DNA from: Algoriphagus formosus
Lineage (GTDB): Bacteria; Bacteroidota; Bacteroidia; Cytophagales; Cyclobacteriaceae
Assembly: GCF_002807035.1 (NCBI RefSeq)
Contig: NZ_NIUC01000002.1
Coordinates: 429,477-493,476, forward strand
Direction of reading: 5' to 3'
DNA length: 64,000 nt
Below, piece after piece: positions 17,226 through 25,125 of the stretch (the stretch's first letter is position 1; every line of letters begins with the position of its first letter). Below the pieces are notes generated by a model that was not told the origin of the DNA, ran no database searches, and saw only the letters and a program-made list of their open reading frames with translations. The position numbers and the translations under genes are program-made.

Positions 17226-17939
17226 TTAATCAAACTTAATTCTACTTAAATAGTGTGGAAACATCTCTTTCCAGACATCCCAATCATGAACTCTATTTTG
17301 CCTCACATCCAGCCAATGGGGAACACCTTTTTTATTGAGGCAGTCGTCTAATTTGAGATTAGCATCAAAACAGATATCCCAATTAGAAGTACCCAGTACA
17401 ATATCCATCTTCCAAAGCTCATCATCATTTAATCCTGGGAGATATTCTAAGGGGCTGTTGTAATAAATATCATCATGGTTATATCCATCCATGAAATTTC
17501 TAATATCGAAAGCCCCTGACATACTGAACATATGGCTTACATATCCTGGGTGACGGAAGGCAAAGTTAGCAGCATGATAGCCCCCAAAACTACAGCCTGC
17601 TACCACCACTTTTGCTACTGCAGTGTTCAATCGAATACGCTCCACAATCTCATGGCAGATCATTTTATCATAAGCCACATGATTTTGGATGCGTTGATGG
17701 GGATGAATGTTTCTGTTGTAAAAGCTGTCAGCATCATTACTTTCCGGACAAAAAATCTGAACCAGACCCTGCTCAATATACCATTGGGCAGAACCGATCA
17801 AACCCATGTCTCGGTTTTCGTGGAAGGACCCTTTCGAGGTAGGAAAAACTACCACCGGATAGCCTGCATGTCCAAAAGTCAACATCTGAACCTCTCGATT
17901 GAGATGGGGAGAATACCATTTGAAATATTCCTCTTTCAT
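17226..17939 (-). CDS. Alpha/beta-hydrolase esterase (first gene of amidoligase operon)
   Basis: A 237-residue putative esterase of the esterase D/antigen 85 type. The nucleophile elbow is VVAGCSFGGYHA (Ser117), with a likely Asp188 in GTSNWDIC and His218 in NRVHDWDVW, giving a complete triad. No signal peptide, so cytoplasmic. The ATG at 17939 (MKEEYFKWYSPHLNREV) is preferred to a TTG four codons upstream. As the first gene of the operon it might release or trim the product, or act as a thioesterase or acyltransferase. No clear promoter consensus was found in the 98 bases before it. Confidence 0.82.
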   Translation of the reverse strand: MKEEYFKWYSPHLNREVQMLTFGHAGYPVVVFPTSKGSFHENRDMGLIGSAQWYIEQGLVQIFCPESNDADSFYNRNIHPHQRIQNHVAYDKMICHEIVERIRLNTAVAKVVVAGCSFGGYHAANFAFRHPGYVSHMFSMSGAFDIRNFMDGYNHDDIYYNSPLEYLPGLNDDELWKMDIVLGTSNWDICFDANLKLDDCLNKKGVPHWLDVRQNRVHDWDVWKEMFPHYLSRIKFD

Positions 17940-18037
17940 AAAATTTCCCAAAAAGATTAATGGTCGTAAGTTTTGAAAAACTATTCAAAATATCTTGAAA
18001 AGCAAAGGATATTCTTCTTTACTCAAAAATTAAAAAA

Positions 18038-18559
18038 TCAAAGCCTCGACCTAGAAGAAGATTGAGGAAAATATTTCTTAGAAAAGACTAATCGGAAAAT
18101 ACCGAACAGGACTATCCCAAGCATAATAGCCACGGCAATCCATTTGAAGGTCGTAGCAATGGAGGCTATAAGGGTAAGTACCTTAGAAGGCTCTGGAAAA
18201 ATCTTCAATAGGCGCAAAACCAATAGGTTTTCAATAAAATCAAAGGAAGCTACCAAAAAAGGAAGGAAGACAACTCGCTTCATTCCCATCAGCCTGTATA
18301 GTAATCCTGAGAAAAAGACACTGTATACAATTAAATACGGTAAATCAAGAAACCATATCCCCTTCCGATAGAGGTCTCTTGTATCCATATCCATTGCCGA
18401 GAGGGATTGCCATGCTTCCGAAAATGTATAGGCAAATTTCAAATCCAGCGCATATTCCTTAGGCATAAAAAAGGAAAGCGATAAATTAAAGGCAATCATC
18501 ATCAAGAAAAAGGTGATTAATGATCCCTTTTGAGATAAACTTCTAAAAGTTGATTCCAT
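18038..18559 (-). CDS. Membrane protein of unknown function
   Basis: The 173-residue product is strongly hydrophobic, with segments near residues 13-31, 68-88, 95-113 and 126-157, and a basic C-terminal tail (FSKKYFPQSSSRSRL). No family recognised. It lies between the gamma-carbonic anhydrase gene and the amidoligase operon on the same strand, with 69 and 98 base gaps, so membership in either transcript is uncertain. If it belongs to the operon it could be an exporter or anchor, but nothing in the sequence shows that. Confidence 0.6.
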   Translation of the reverse strand: MESTFRSLSQKGSLITFFLMMIAFNLSLSFFMPKEYALDLKFAYTFSEAWQSLSAMDMDTRDLYRKGIWFLDLPYLIVYSVFFSGLLYRLMGMKRVVFLPFLVASFDFIENLLVLRLLKIFPEPSKVLTLIASIATTFKWIAVAIMLGIVLFGIFRLVFSKKYFPQSSSRSRL

Positions 18560-18628
18560 AAAAAAGCTTTAAAAGAACTCGAATTTACTCAATATCAATT
18601 AGTTAAAAAATTCTAAAAGGATTTTTTA

Positions 18629-19150
18629 TCAGCCTTTTTGAAACCACTTAGAATACATTGGGTAATTTCTGGCTGTTCGTTCAATGACTTCTTTCATCTC
18701 AGGACCTATTTCTTTGACTTTTTTGGCGGGCATACCTGCATAAATGGAATTTGCCTCTACCACCGTATTTGCCAAGACTACAGCACCCGCGGCAATCACT
18801 GCTCCAGAGTGCACAACAGCTCCATCCATGATAATCGCCCCCATTCCTACCAATACCCGATCATGGATCGTACAGCCATGCACTACCGCATTATGAGCGA
18901 TAGATACCTGATCGCCTATGTAGGTTCCGGCTTTTTGGTAGGTACAATGGATGACTACCCCATCTTGAATATTTGTTTGATTACCTATCCGGATCTCATG
19001 CACATCTCCTCGTACCACGGCATTGAACCAAACCGTACATTCATCTCCCATGATGACATCACCGACAACAGTGGCATTCGGCGCTAACCAGCATGACTCT
19101 CCGAAAATTGGCTTTTTGCCGTTTAGCTCCATTATTAAGGCTTCCTGCAT
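18629..19150 (-). CDS. Gamma-carbonic anhydrase-like hexapeptide protein
   Basis: A 173-residue left-handed beta-helix protein with hexapeptide repeats (GDVIMGDECTVWFNAVVRGD, IGNQTNIQDGVVIHC, IGDQVSIAHNAVVHGC). The conserved metal histidines of gamma-carbonic anhydrases appear as HC near residue 68 and HNAVVHGC near residue 85. Forms trimers with metal at the subunit interface. Many YrdA/PaaY-like relatives have little or no anhydrase activity, so the reaction is uncertain. Two starts are possible, 19150 (MQEALIMELN) and 19132 (MELNGKKPIFGE); the second fits the family better. Confidence 0.85.
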   Translation of the reverse strand: MQEALIMELNGKKPIFGESCWLAPNATVVGDVIMGDECTVWFNAVVRGDVHEIRIGNQTNIQDGVVIHCTYQKAGTYIGDQVSIAHNAVVHGCTIHDRVLVGMGAIIMDGAVVHSGAVIAAGAVVLANTVVEANSIYAGMPAKKVKEIGPEMKEVIERTARNYPMYSKWFQKG

Positions 19151-19209
19151 TGAGTTTTTGATTTTTGAACAAATTCAAAAAATTTTCCGAGAACCAGAAC
19201 TTTTTGTAT

Positions 19210-19217
19210 TAATTTTG
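19210..19217 (+). promoter_or_regulatory. Candidate -7 element for the YceI gene
   Basis: TAATTTTG is a full match to TAnnTTTG, 45 bases before the ATG at 19263. No TTG is found at the -33 distance, so support is partial. Confidence 0.45.
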
Positions 19218-19262
19218 GTTTCCGTGTATATACATCAAATTTGAAACTAAACACAAACCATT

Positions 19263-19985
19263 ATGAAGTTATTTAAACAAACAGGCCTATTTCTTTCGGC
19301 TGCCCTTTTGACATTCGCCTGTGGCGGACCAAGTGAAACTGTAGAAACATCTGAAGCTAAGGAAGTAGCAGAAGCTACCGGACAAGCTCTAAATCTTGAT
19401 ATGGATGCAACTACTATCTCTTGGAGAGGATATAAGCCAGCTGGTCAGCACTTTGGAAAAATCCCTGCTACCGAAGGTTCCTTGATGGTGACTGGTGATG
19501 AAATTACAGGTGGAAAATTCACATTTGACATCACAGGTTTGAAAATCGAAGACCTTGAGGAAGGTTCTGAGAACTACGGCAAACTTTGGGGACACTTGCA
19601 GTCTCCTGATTTCTTCGACGCTGCCAATCATCCAACTGCAACTTTTGAAATTACAGGAATCGAGCCTTTTGCTGCTGGTGATGTAATTGCTGATATGGAG
19701 CAATTCGAGACAGACAATACGCCAATGGCTGCATCTGAGCTTTCTCCTGAAACTCCTACTCATTGGATCAGCGGAAACTTGACCATGAGAGGTACTTCCA
19801 AAAACATCAAGTTCCCAGCTGCAGTTGCGATGGAAAATGGTGTAGTTACTGCAAAAGCAGGCTTCAACATTGATCGTACTGAGTGGGGTCTTTCTTACGG
19901 AGACGAAGCTAACGCAGTTGACAAAGCAAAAGATCAGTTTATCTACAATACTGTATCTTTGATGCTTGACGTAAAAGCAAACTAA
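19263..19985 (+). CDS. YceI-family lipoprotein
   Basis: A 240-residue protein with a lipoprotein-like signal (LFLSAALLTFACGG; Cys20), then an acidic linker and a YceI lipocalin-like beta-barrel: TTISWRGYKPAGQHFGKI, GKFTFDITGLKIED, HPTATFEITGIEPF, the ISGNLTMRGTSKNIKFP strand and FNIDRTEWGL. YceI barrels bind isoprenoid or fatty ligands such as polyprenoids. Expected in the periplasm, anchored to a membrane. Followed by a strong terminator, so monocistronic. Confidence 0.9.
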   Translation: MKLFKQTGLFLSAALLTFACGGPSETVETSEAKEVAEATGQALNLDMDATTISWRGYKPAGQHFGKIPATEGSLMVTGDEITGGKFTFDITGLKIEDLEEGSENYGKLWGHLQSPDFFDAANHPTATFEITGIEPFAAGDVIADMEQFETDNTPMAASELSPETPTHWISGNLTMRGTSKNIKFPAAVAMENGVVTAKAGFNIDRTEWGLSYGDEANAVDKAKDQFIYNTVSLMLDVKAN

Positions 19986-20007
19986 TTACAATCAACCAAT
20001 TTAAATC

Positions 20008-20038
20008 AAGGGAATTCTTCGGAATTCCCTTTTTTTTG
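20008..20038 (+). terminator. Intrinsic terminator with UUCG tetraloop after the YceI gene
   Basis: AAGGGAATTC pairs with GAATTCCCTT over 10 bases, closed by the very stable C(TTCG)G tetraloop, then eight T. It stops only 4 bases before the pabB start codon. Confidence 0.93.
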
Positions 20039-20042
20039 TATT

Positions 20043-21278
20043 GTGAACTCACACACCTATCCATTTTCAGAAGAAAAATATCTCCCTCATTTACTTCGCT
20101 GGATTGATCAAAACTACAGCCACTATCTTTTTACTCAGGGGAATAATCACTCCTACCCCAAAGGCCCATTTCCCAATCAAATTCTAGCTGGAAACCAAGC
20201 AATCAATTCAATCGAAGAGCTTGAAAAAAGATATTCGAAAGAAGCTCTGGCCGGTATTTTTTCCTATGATTTTAAAAATCAGATCGAGAAACTATCTAGT
20301 AAAAACCCGAGTTTCTTTGAGCTACCTGACTTTTGGTTTTTCCAGCCCAAACTCCAGGTATCCTGGAATAATTCGGAGATCAGTTCTAGCCAGCCATTAC
20401 CACCAGAAATTTTCAATCCAGTTTGCCCAAAACCAAAAACGAAATCAGTTAGCATTCAGTCTCAGACAAGCAAAGATGAATACCTGAAAAATTTTCGAAA
20501 GATTCAGGATGAGATCCGTGAGGGCAATACCTATGAAATGAACTTTTGTATAGCGTACCAAGCGGATTTTGAAGAGCTGGACCCAATCGATACCTTTCTC
20601 AGATTGAATAAAAAGTCTCCGATGCCATTTGCGGCACTTTTTAAAGCTGGGGAAAAATATATTCTATCTGCCTCACCAGAACGTTTCCTGAAAAAAACGG
20701 GGAATCAGCTCATCGCCCAGCCGATCAAAGGAACTGCCAAAAGGGGACAAAATGAAGCAGAAGACCTCGAAAACAAAAAGCAGCTCCATGCAAGTGAGAA
20801 GGAACGTGCGGAGAACCTCATGATCACAGACCTCATGCGCAATGACCTATCCAAAGTCTCAGAAATAGGATCGGTTGAGGTTCCAGAGCTCTTTGGGCTT
20901 TACTCTTTTCCAAGAGTGCATCAGATGATCAGTACTGTATCAGCTACCCTCAAACCAAATACGACCTTTAGACAAATCATTGAGGCCACTTTTCCAATGG
21001 GAAGCATGACAGGCGCTCCCAAAATCAAAACCATGGAGCTCATTGACCAATTCGAAAACTTCAAAAGAGGCTGGTTTTCAGGCGCCTTGGGTTTTATAAA
21101 CGAAACTGGGGATTTTGACTTTTCGGTAATAATCAGAAGCATCATCTTAGATCAATCGAGTAAAAAACTCTATTTTGCTGTAGGCAGTGCCATCACCATC
21201 GATGCCGAAGCTGAGCAAGAGTATGATGAATGTCTGCTAAAAGCAAATGCTATCCTGGAGGTCCTTAGTGGAAAATAA
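20043..21278 (+). CDS. pabB: Aminodeoxychorismate synthase component I
   Basis: Chorismate-binding enzyme that aminates chorismate to 4-amino-4-deoxychorismate on the way to folate. The 411-residue protein has PIKGTAKRG, whose lysine is the PabB-type active-site residue (TrpE has PIAGT), ENLMITDLMRNDLS, FPMGSMTGAPKIKTME and AVGSAITID. Start is GTG at 20043, only 5 bases after the terminator T run, so the message would have almost no leader, or a later start is used; the homologous core begins well inside. The gene overlaps dinB by 11 bases, so the two are co-transcribed. The glutaminase partner PabA and a PabC lyase are not in the window. Confidence 0.88.
   Translation: MNSHTYPFSEEKYLPHLLRWIDQNYSHYLFTQGNNHSYPKGPFPNQILAGNQAINSIEELEKRYSKEALAGIFSYDFKNQIEKLSSKNPSFFELPDFWFFQPKLQVSWNNSEISSSQPLPPEIFNPVCPKPKTKSVSIQSQTSKDEYLKNFRKIQDEIREGNTYEMNFCIAYQADFEELDPIDTFLRLNKKSPMPFAALFKAGEKYILSASPERFLKKTGNQLIAQPIKGTAKRGQNEAEDLENKKQLHASEKERAENLMITDLMRNDLSKVSEIGSVEVPELFGLYSFPRVHQMISTVSATLKPNTTFRQIIEATFPMGSMTGAPKIKTMELIDQFENFKRGWFSGALGFINETGDFDFSVIIRSIILDQSSKKLYFAVGSAITIDAEAEQEYDECLLKANAILEVLSGK
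21257..21261 (+). promoter_or_regulatory. Shine-Dalgarno site setting the dinB start
   Basis: GGAGG lies 6 bases before GTG at 21268, inside the end of pabB. Strong Shine-Dalgarno sites are rare in this phylum, so it is informative and favours this GTG over the ATG at 21247. Confidence 0.55.
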
Positions 21279-22368
21279 AGAAAGTAATCCTAGCCAAATC
21301 ATACGAAAAATAATCCATGTCGACATGGATGCCTTCTATGCCTCGGTGGAGCAACTGGACCATCCTGAATGGCGTGGAAAGCCTCTGGTAGTTGGGGGGA
21401 ATGCAGCAAGAGGCGTGGTGGCAGCCGCTAGCTATGAAGCGCGAAAATATGGAATTCACTCAGCCATGTCCTCCGTTTTGGCAGCTAGGAAATGTCCGCA
21501 TCTTATTTTTGCACCTCATCGATTTGACCGCTATCGGGAGCTCTCACGTCAGATCAGGGAAATATTTTTTGAATACACTGACTTGGTCGAGCCCCTTTCT
21601 TTGGATGAAGCATTTTTGGATGTGACGGAAAATAAAATGGGACTCAAATCCGCCATTTTAATCGCCAGGCAGATACGGCAAAAAATCAAGGAAAAAACAG
21701 GACTGAATGCCTCAGCCGGGGTCAGCTACAATAAGTTTTTGGCAAAAATTGCTTCCGATCTAAATAAGCCCAATGGACAAGCAGTGATTTTGCCTGAAGA
21801 AGCCGAAGAATTTTTAGAGAAGCTGCCGATCAAAAAATTCTTTGGAATAGGAAAGGTCACAGCCGAAAAAATGGAAAAACTCGGAATATTCAATGGCAAA
21901 GATCTCAAAGAGTTTTCCCTCCAATTCCTCACCAAGAAATTTGGCAAGTCCGGCCTTCACTACTACAATATCGTGCGGGGAATTCACCTGTCTGAGGTTC
22001 AGCCTCACCGAGTCCGAAAGAGTCTCAGTGCAGAAAACACTTTCGAAAAGGACCTCATCAGCCTGGAGGAAATGGAAATGGAGTTAAAATCAATTTTCGA
22101 AGAGGTAATCAAGCGAACCCAAAAAGGAGGAATCAAAGGCAGAACGGTAACGCTCAAGCTTAAATACGCTGACTTTACCCAGCAGACTCGGAGCAAAACC
22201 TTGGAACAGTATCCCGAACCGGCTCAAATCTGGGAAGTGGGTCTAGAGCTGCTAAGGCAGGAAGAAATTCCCAAACCCATCCGGCTCTTGGGGCTCGGAC
22301 TGTCCAACCTCAATATCACTGAAGAACAGGTGCATTTTGGAGAGCAACTGAAAATCCCTTTCGAATAG
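21268..22368 (+). CDS. dinB: DNA polymerase IV (Y-family)
   Basis: Error-prone translesion polymerase of the DinB family, 366 residues. The N-terminal HVDMDAFYASVEQLD and the SLDEAFLDVT motif give the catalytic acidic residues; the helix-hairpin-helix region follows (KKFFGIGKVTAEKMEKLGI) and a little-finger domain ends the chain. A short C-terminal GEQLKIPFE resembles a beta-clamp binding tail, which is only a suggestion. The GTG at 21268 with its GGAGG is chosen; an ATG at 21247 is also open and would add seven residues overlapping pabB by 32 bases. It converges on the aminotransferase with a 3-base gap. Confidence 0.93.
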   Translation: MENKESNPSQIIRKIIHVDMDAFYASVEQLDHPEWRGKPLVVGGNAARGVVAAASYEARKYGIHSAMSSVLAARKCPHLIFAPHRFDRYRELSRQIREIFFEYTDLVEPLSLDEAFLDVTENKMGLKSAILIARQIRQKIKEKTGLNASAGVSYNKFLAKIASDLNKPNGQAVILPEEAEEFLEKLPIKKFFGIGKVTAEKMEKLGIFNGKDLKEFSLQFLTKKFGKSGLHYYNIVRGIHLSEVQPHRVRKSLSAENTFEKDLISLEEMEMELKSIFEEVIKRTQKGGIKGRTVTLKLKYADFTQQTRSKTLEQYPEPAQIWEVGLELLRQEEIPKPIRLLGLGLSNLNITEEQVHFGEQLKIPFE

Positions 22369-22371
22369 ATC

Positions 22372-23676
22372 CTAGCTATTCAAATAAGACTGAATGGCCT
22401 TCCCGAGGCGAGTGAAGGTATCCTTAAAAACATCCTCATTCTCCTCCAATAGCGTCACTCGAAATCCTCGCAAATCCGAACAAAAAGAAGAAATCGGAAC
22501 GACACAAATCCGCTCAGCAGCTAGTAAATAATAGACAAATCGCTTATCCAATGGCATATTCGGTTCAGTGAGCCAAGAATCCAGTAAGTCTTTTAATTTC
22601 TGGTCTTCGATCGGCAGAAACTGATTTTCAGAAAGTCTCCCTTCCTCAAAAACAATGGTATTGTAAAAAGCCCCCTGGGTTGGATTAAACTTGATTCCAT
22701 CAATTTCACCCAAAATCTCCCGCATCCATTCACTTCGCTTCCCAATTTGTGCATTCGCTCTCCCTCGATAGGAGAAATAGGCAGGATGACTCATAATCCT
22801 TGGAATGGATAGCTGGGGTAAAATGGTCGAGCAAACCTCGATCATCTTGGCATTTTCTAATGTCTGGCAGAGTTTGGAAAACTCTTCAGAAGCTTCCCGA
22901 TTGTAAAACTCCATCCAACCGCAACGAGCCCCAGGCCATGGGAATTCCTTGGAAATTCCTTTCAATGAAATGGCAGGACGGTTTCCGATTACTTCAGCGA
23001 GGGCGACTGCTTTGATGCCATTGTAGGTAATATTCTGATAGATCTCATCAGCGATTAGCAGAAGCTTAAATTCCTCGGCTATTCTCACAAAGCCTTCCAA
23101 AATCTCTTTGGGATACACCATCCCGGTTGGATTGTCGGGGTTGATAATCAGAATCCCAACAATGGAGGGGTTGTATTTGACTTTCAGATACAGGTCCTCC
23201 ATGTCCGGAAGCCACTGATTATCCGGATCGAGTTTGTAGGTAATTGGAGCCGCATTGGCATGAGCCGCCTCTGCAGAGCTGTGGGTAGAGTATGCAGGAG
23301 AAGGACCGATGATCCGGGCCGTTGGTACCAAAAATTGATACAGTTTGGCGATGGCATCCCCTAGCCCATTGAAGAATAAAACATCTTCCGCCGAAATTTG
23401 AGCGCCTCCTTTTTCATTATTGAGATCAGCAAGAAATCTCCTAGTTTCCAGAACCCCTTTGGAGTCGGCATATCCGTAGGTTTGATCTTCCTTAAGCAGC
23501 TCGGCAATGATGGATTTCATCCAGTCTGGAATCCGATTACTCTTCTGGATTGGATCCCCGATATTCTCCCAGGTCATCCCATAGCCCAAGGCCTCGATTT
23601 GCCTTGCTTTCTTGACAATTCCACGAATTTCATAGGAGAGTTCTTCGGCTCCTGGTCTGAGGAGTAGCTGTCTCAT
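22372..23676 (-). CDS. PLP-dependent aminotransferase, class I/II
   Basis: A 434-residue fold-type I aminotransferase. Visible motifs: YGYADSKGVLETRRFLADL, NPDNPTGMVYPKE, LIADEIYQNITYNG with the PLP-contacting Asp and Tyr, and SLKGISKEFPWPGARCGW, whose Lys in SKEF is the likely Schiff-base residue, followed by the ARCGW arginine; RGFRVTLLEENEDVF near the end has the substrate-carboxylate Arg. The open frame extends to a TTG at 23748, but ATG 23676 (MRQLLLRPGAEELSYEIRG) starts like its relatives. Amino-acid specificity is not clear; alanine- or aspartate-type are both possible. Divergent from the metallophosphoesterase gene. Confidence 0.88.
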   Translation of the reverse strand: MRQLLLRPGAEELSYEIRGIVKKARQIEALGYGMTWENIGDPIQKSNRIPDWMKSIIAELLKEDQTYGYADSKGVLETRRFLADLNNEKGGAQISAEDVLFFNGLGDAIAKLYQFLVPTARIIGPSPAYSTHSSAEAAHANAAPITYKLDPDNQWLPDMEDLYLKVKYNPSIVGILIINPDNPTGMVYPKEILEGFVRIAEEFKLLLIADEIYQNITYNGIKAVALAEVIGNRPAISLKGISKEFPWPGARCGWMEFYNREASEEFSKLCQTLENAKMIEVCSTILPQLSIPRIMSHPAYFSYRGRANAQIGKRSEWMREILGEIDGIKFNPTQGAFYNTIVFEEGRLSENQFLPIEDQKLKDLLDSWLTEPNMPLDKRFVYYLLAAERICVVPISSFCSDLRGFRVTLLEENEDVFKDTFTRLGKAIQSYLNS

Positions 23677-23887
23677 AGTGTAATAGGCTGGTTGGTGAAA
23701 AATTTCGTCACAAAGAAAAGGAAAAGTAAGGTGATTTTTTAAATGCAAGGCGAAAAGGAAAATCCAGAAGCTTACGAAACTTCTTTCAGCCTAACAGGTT
23801 TACCCAAAGGATTTTCCAACTTGATTATATCCTTTCCGTTTACCTATTTTATTGCTCGATTTCCTTCCTTTAAAATTCTATTTCTAA

Positions 23888-25108
23888 GTGGTTTTTATCC
23901 GTATTCTGTTCTTTCTGCTCTTTCTAGGGCTTATTGATTGGTATTCTTACCAAGCCTTCAAAACACTTTTTCCAAATCAAAACTGGGTCAAAATCGGATT
24001 TTGGGCATTTTCAATAGGGATTTACCTATTCGCAATCTTCGTTTTCCTGACTTTTGACCGAATCAATGTTGGTTTGAATTTCGGAAGGCTAATCTCCCTT
24101 CTGGTACTTTCTATCCTTCCCAAGCTGATTATTCTGGTTTTTCTTTTCGGTGAAGATATCACACGTGTTGTTAGAGGTGTTTTTCAGTCGATCAGTGGAA
24201 CTAACAATGGGGATTTCTTGCCAGAGCGACGGAAATTTATCAGTCAAACCGCCCTGCTACTTTCTGCCATTCCTTTTTTGGGAACCCTGCATGGGGTATT
24301 GATTGGAAAATACCGCTACCGGGTGATGAAGCATACCCTGGAATTTGATGACCTACCGGAGGAATTTGATGGATTTACTATCACCCAAATTTCGGATATC
24401 CACTCCGGAAGCTTCGACAACAAAGAGAAACTCGAATACGGAGTGGACCTGATCAATCAGCAGGAGTCCGATATGATTCTATTTACGGGTGACTTGGTGA
24501 ATAATCATGCAGGAGAAATGGAGCCCTGGATCGAGACTTTCCAAAAGCTAAAGGCTCCGATGGGTAAGTATTCCATTTTGGGTAATCATGACTATGGGGA
24601 CTATGTGGCTTGGCCAAGCAATGAAGCCAAAGTCCAGAATCTTCAGCGCCTTTGTCAAATTCAAGAAGAATTGGGCTTCAAACTTCTTCGAAACGAAAAC
24701 ATAAAAATTCAAAAAGGTAATTCCAGCATAGACCTAATCGGGGTGGAAAACTGGGGAAAAGGCTTTGCTCAATACGGGGATCTAAACAAAGCTACCGCCA
24801 ATCTGGAGGAAAAAAGTTTTAAGATTCTGATGAGTCACGATCCCTCCCACTTTGATGAGGTAGTCAAAAAATTCTCCCAACTGATCCATCTCACCCTAAG
24901 TGGGCATACCCACGGAATGCAGTTTGGAATTGAAATTCCTGGATTTATCAGATGGAGTCCCGCTTCCCTTCGATATCCAAAATGGGCCGGGCTCTATGAA
25001 GAATTGGGTCGCTACCTCCACGTCAATCGGGGTTTTGGATTTTTGGCCTTTCCGGGAAGAGTGGGAATTTGGCCGGAGATTACGGTGCTGGAGTTGAGGA
25101 GGAAATAG
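23888..25108 (+). CDS. Membrane-bound metallophosphoesterase (YkuE/YaeI-like)
   Basis: A 406-residue protein with an N-terminal membrane part (hydrophobic near residues 2-17, 35-55, 68-87 and 119-138) and a C-terminal calcineurin-like phosphoesterase. All metal-site motifs are there: TQISDIHSG (Asp170, His172), FTGDLVNN, LGNHDYGD, MSHDPSHF and LSGHTHGMQFG. Relatives act as UDP-2,3-diacylglucosamine or other lipid phosphodiesterases near the inner membrane, but the substrate here is unknown. Start is GTG at 23888, the first codon giving the hydrophobic N-terminus. The 211-base divergent region upstream shows no clear consensus promoter. Confidence 0.88.
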   Translation: MVFIRILFFLLFLGLIDWYSYQAFKTLFPNQNWVKIGFWAFSIGIYLFAIFVFLTFDRINVGLNFGRLISLLVLSILPKLIILVFLFGEDITRVVRGVFQSISGTNNGDFLPERRKFISQTALLLSAIPFLGTLHGVLIGKYRYRVMKHTLEFDDLPEEFDGFTITQISDIHSGSFDNKEKLEYGVDLINQQESDMILFTGDLVNNHAGEMEPWIETFQKLKAPMGKYSILGNHDYGDYVAWPSNEAKVQNLQRLCQIQEELGFKLLRNENIKIQKGNSSIDLIGVENWGKGFAQYGDLNKATANLEEKSFKILMSHDPSHFDEVVKKFSQLIHLTLSGHTHGMQFGIEIPGFIRWSPASLRYPKWAGLYEELGRYLHVNRGFGFLAFPGRVGIWPEITVLELRRK

Positions 25109-25125
25109 GAATACATTAATATGAC

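Noticed and set aside
17532-17960. 142-residue open frame inside the esterase gene
   Set aside because: Antisense shadow; the esterase triad supports the other strand.
23743-23937. 64-residue frame between aminotransferase and metallophosphoesterase
   Set aside because: Overlaps the start of the metallophosphoesterase gene; its hydrophobic look comes from a T-rich region and there is no start signal.
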